The notes under the pieces: model-generated | Told to the model about the DNA's origin: nothing | Seen by the model: the letters and a program-made list of their open reading frames with translations, nothing else | The model's database searches: none | Assembly (NCBI GenBank): GCA_002869425.1 | Contig: PKSZ01000732.1 | Location: 1-6,682, forward strand | Origin: Marinilabiliales bacterium | GTDB taxonomy: Bacteria; Bacteroidota; Bacteroidia; Bacteroidales; BM523 | Length of the DNA: 6,682 bases | Reading direction: 5' to 3' | Part shown: in pieces, positions 4,709 to 6,682 of the stretch | Layout: each line of letters begins with the position of its first letter | Numbering within the stretch: the stretch's first letter is position 1 | Program-made: the position numbers and the translations under genes

Positions 4709-6682
4709 ATGAGTGCGAAGTTTCCGGAATATAAAAACCTTGATCTGTCAGGTGTAAATAAAGAGATATTGGATACCTGGAAAGAGGAAAAAACTTTTGA
4801 AAAGAGCTTGGAAACAAGAGAAGGGAAAGAAACATTTGTTTTTTATGAAGGTCCTCCTTCTGCAAATGGAATGCCTGGAATCCATCATGTAATGGCAAGA
4901 TCTATCAAAGATATTTTTTGTAGGTACAAAACACAGAAAGGTTACCTTGTCCATAGGAAAGCAGGATGGGATACACATGGACTACCTGTTGAGTTGGGTG
5001 TGGAAAAGTCAATGGGAATTACCAAGGAAGATATTGGCAGCAAAATAACAGTTGAAGAGTACAACAACGCCTGTCGTAAGGATGTGATGAAGTATACAGA
5101 TGTTTGGGAAGACCTTACAGATAAGATGGGTTTTTGGCTCGATATGGATCATCCGTATATTACATACGAAGGGAAATACATAGAAACCCTGTGGAGCTTG
5201 TTACGAAAACTTTATGACAAAGGGCTGATATATAAAGGCTACACAATTCAACCGTATTCTCCTGCTGCAGGTACGGGCTTAAGTTCACATGAGCTGAATT
5301 TGCCTGGATGTTACAAGGATGTAAAAGATACAACAGGTATCGCTCAGTTCAAGGCTGTTAGAAATGAAAGCTCGCAATGGCTCTTTGATAAAACGACCAA
5401 TGATGTGTTTTTTCTTGCATGGACAACAACTCCATGGACATTGCTTTCCAATACAGCTTTGGCTGTGGGTAAAAACATTGATTACTTGCTGGTCGAAACT
5501 TTTAATCCATATACTGGAGAGCCGGTTTCTGTTGTAGTAGCCAAACAATTATCCGGAGGGTTTTTCTCTGATAAAAATGCAGATATGGCTATGGAGGATT
5601 ATAATCCTGGTGATAAAAATATTCCATTTAAAATTGTTGCTGAGTTTAAAGGAAGTGAAATTGACGGCATTCGTTACGAGCAATTGCTACCTTACATGCA
5701 ACCTGAAAATGGTGATGCATTTCGAGTTATTACAGGTGACTTTGTTTCTACTGAAGATGGTACCGGAATTGTACATATTGCACCCAGTTTTGGTGCAGAT
5801 GACTTTAAAGTGGCACGTGAAAATGGTATTGGGTCTCTTACTATGGTTGATAAAAGAGGTTATTTTATTGACGAAGCGGGTGAATTTGCCGGAAGAGCTG
5901 TGAAAAATTCCTTTGATAGCAGCATTCCTGAAGGCAAAGACTCAGTTGATGTGGATATCATTGTGAAGCTGAAGAAGGAAAACAAACTTTTTAAAACAGA
6001 AAAGTATGAACACTCTTATCCTCATTGCTGGAGAACAGATAAACCAATTCTATACTATCCGCTTGATAGCTGGTTTATAAAAACAACAGCTCTTAAAGAA
6101 AGAATGATAGAATTGAATAAAACCATTAACTGGCAACCACCAGCAACCGGAACCGGACGTTTCGGACAATGGCTGGAGAACCTCGTAGACTGGAATCTTT
6201 CCCGTTCGAGGTATTGGGGTACACCACTTCCGCTATGGAGAACCGAAGATGGTGAAGAAGAAATCTGTATTGGTTCTTTCGAAGAATTAAAAGCAGAATG
6301 TCAGAAGTCGGTTGAAAAAGGTTTTATGGAAGAAAACCCACTGAGCAATTTCGAGGCAGGAAATATGTCTGAGGAGAATTATACGCGTTTCGATCCGCAC
6401 AAACCTTATGTGGATCGTATTGTGCTTGTTTCTCCTTCAGGAAAGAAAATGTATAGGGAACCGGATCTTATTGATGTGTGGTTCGATTCAGGAGCAATGC
6501 CATATGCTCAATTGCATTATCCTTTTGCAAATCAGGATTTCTTTAAATCGTTCTTCCCTGCAGATTTTATTGCCGAAGGTGTTGACCAGACCCGTGGATG
6601 GTTCTTTACCTTACATGCCCTTGCTGTAATGCTTTTTGATTCTGTTGCGTTTAAGAACATTGTTTCAAACGGTCTTGTTCTG
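4709..6682 (+). CDS. ileS: Isoleucyl-tRNA synthetase, N-terminal 658 residues (runs off window)
   Basis: The frame is open from ATG 4709 to the window end, 658 codons with no stop. The enzyme charges tRNA-Ile with isoleucine (EC 6.1.1.5) in the cytosol. Landmarks: GPPSANGMPGIHHVMAR (48-64), the first class I signature, here G57-I-H-H60; AGWDTHGLPVELGVEK; the CP1 editing domain with TTTPWTLLSNTALAV (239-253) and VHIAPSFGADDF (355-366); WNLSRSRYWGTPLPLW (495-510); DVWFDSG (589-595); and EGVDQTRGWFF (623-633). The KMSKS loop and the anticodon-binding part lie beyond the window; full length in this family is about 1,100 residues. The sequence is of the eukaryote-like (IleRS2) type usual in Bacteroidota, not the E. 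coli type. The HxGH signature is swapped to GxHH, a form linked to strong mupirocin resistance. Start choice is supported by the family N-terminus and the promoter 50 nt upstream. The leader holds no clear T-box or riboswitch. Confidence 0.96.
   Translation, partial: MSAKFPEYKNLDLSGVNKEILDTWKEEKTFEKSLETREGKETFVFYEGPPSANGMPGIHHVMARSIKDIFCRYKTQKGYLVHRKAGWDTHGLPVELGVEKSMGITKEDIGSKITVEEYNNACRKDVMKYTDVWEDLTDKMGFWLDMDHPYITYEGKYIETLWSLLRKLYDKGLIYKGYTIQPYSPAAGTGLSSHELNLPGCYKDVKDTTGIAQFKAVRNESSQWLFDKTTNDVFFLAWTTTPWTLLSNTALAVGKNIDYLLVETFNPYTGEPVSVVVAKQLSGGFFSDKNADMAMEDYNPGDKNIPFKIVAEFKGSEIDGIRYEQLLPYMQPENGDAFRVITGDFVSTEDGTGIVHIAPSFGADDFKVARENGIGSLTMVDKRGYFIDEAGEFAGRAVKNSFDSSIPEGKDSVDVDIIVKLKKENKLFKTEKYEHSYPHCWRTDKPILYYPLDSWFIKTTALKERMIELNKTINWQPPATGTGRFGQWLENLVDWNLSRSRYWGTPLPLWRTEDGEEEICIGSFEELKAECQKSVEKGFMEENPLSNFEAGNMSEENYTRFDPHKPYVDRIVLVSPSGKKMYREPDLIDVWFDSGAMPYAQLHYPFANQDFFKSFFPADFIAEGVDQTRGWFFTLHALAVMLFDSVAFKNIVSNGLVL

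Noticed and set aside
4748..4978. Minus-strand ORFs inside the start of ileS
   Set aside because: Shadows of the strongly conserved IleRS frame; they show no protein family features.
5577..5903. Plus-strand 108-codon ORF rich in Leu, out of frame within ileS
   Set aside because: It lies wholly within the CP1 editing domain region of ileS, in another frame; the Leu-rich composition comes from the alternative frame of that coding sequence.

Overview
The window looks like a chromosomal segment of a member of the phylum Bacteroidota. The DNA is AT-rich by eye. Start codons have little or no Shine-Dalgarno sequence. Promoter-like sites fit the Bacteroidota pattern (TTG, about 20 nt, TAnnTTTG), with a perfect -7 element TATATTTG in front of ileS. 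The first gene belongs to the PepSY-like secreted proteins common in that phylum, and the isoleucyl-tRNA synthetase is of the long, eukaryote-like type found there. I see no tRNA or rRNA gene, insertion sequence, CRISPR array or phage gene.

Left part (1-1752), plus strand: the 3' end of a PepSY-like protein gene, a compact 9-bp hairpin with a GAAA loop and T run, a small acidic protein of unknown function, and 2 nt later a glutathione synthase gene (gshB). A 45-residue lysine-rich protein with an acidic tail is encoded on the minus strand at 1753-1890. Its stop codon directly abuts that of gshB.

Middle part (1891-3646): a two-component pair. A soluble PAS-histidine kinase of the HisKA_3 (NarX/DegS) type overlaps by 8 nt a NarL/LuxR-type response regulator. 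The kinase has no usable ATG and probably starts at GTG or TTG. A promoter-like site and a small dyad lie just upstream.

Right part (3647-6682): an ECF sigma factor gene with no anti-sigma gene beside it; a 58-residue zinc-ribbon protein (CxxC...CxxC) on the minus strand, whose stop again directly abuts the stop of its convergent neighbour; then a divergent intergenic region with a perfect 19-bp dyad and a strong ileS promoter; then ileS, which runs off the window after 658 codons. The IleRS carries G-I-H-H where class I synthetases normally have H-x-G-H, the swapped signature associated with very strong mupirocin resistance.

The genes do not form one pathway. They are housekeeping functions (glutathione synthesis, tRNA charging) interleaved with regulators (two-component pair, ECF sigma factor) and small proteins. 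The less usual elements are the two small minus-strand genes packed stop-to-stop against plus-strand genes, the operator-like dyad before ileS, and the altered IleRS motif. I do not see convincing evidence of an entirely new multi-gene system.
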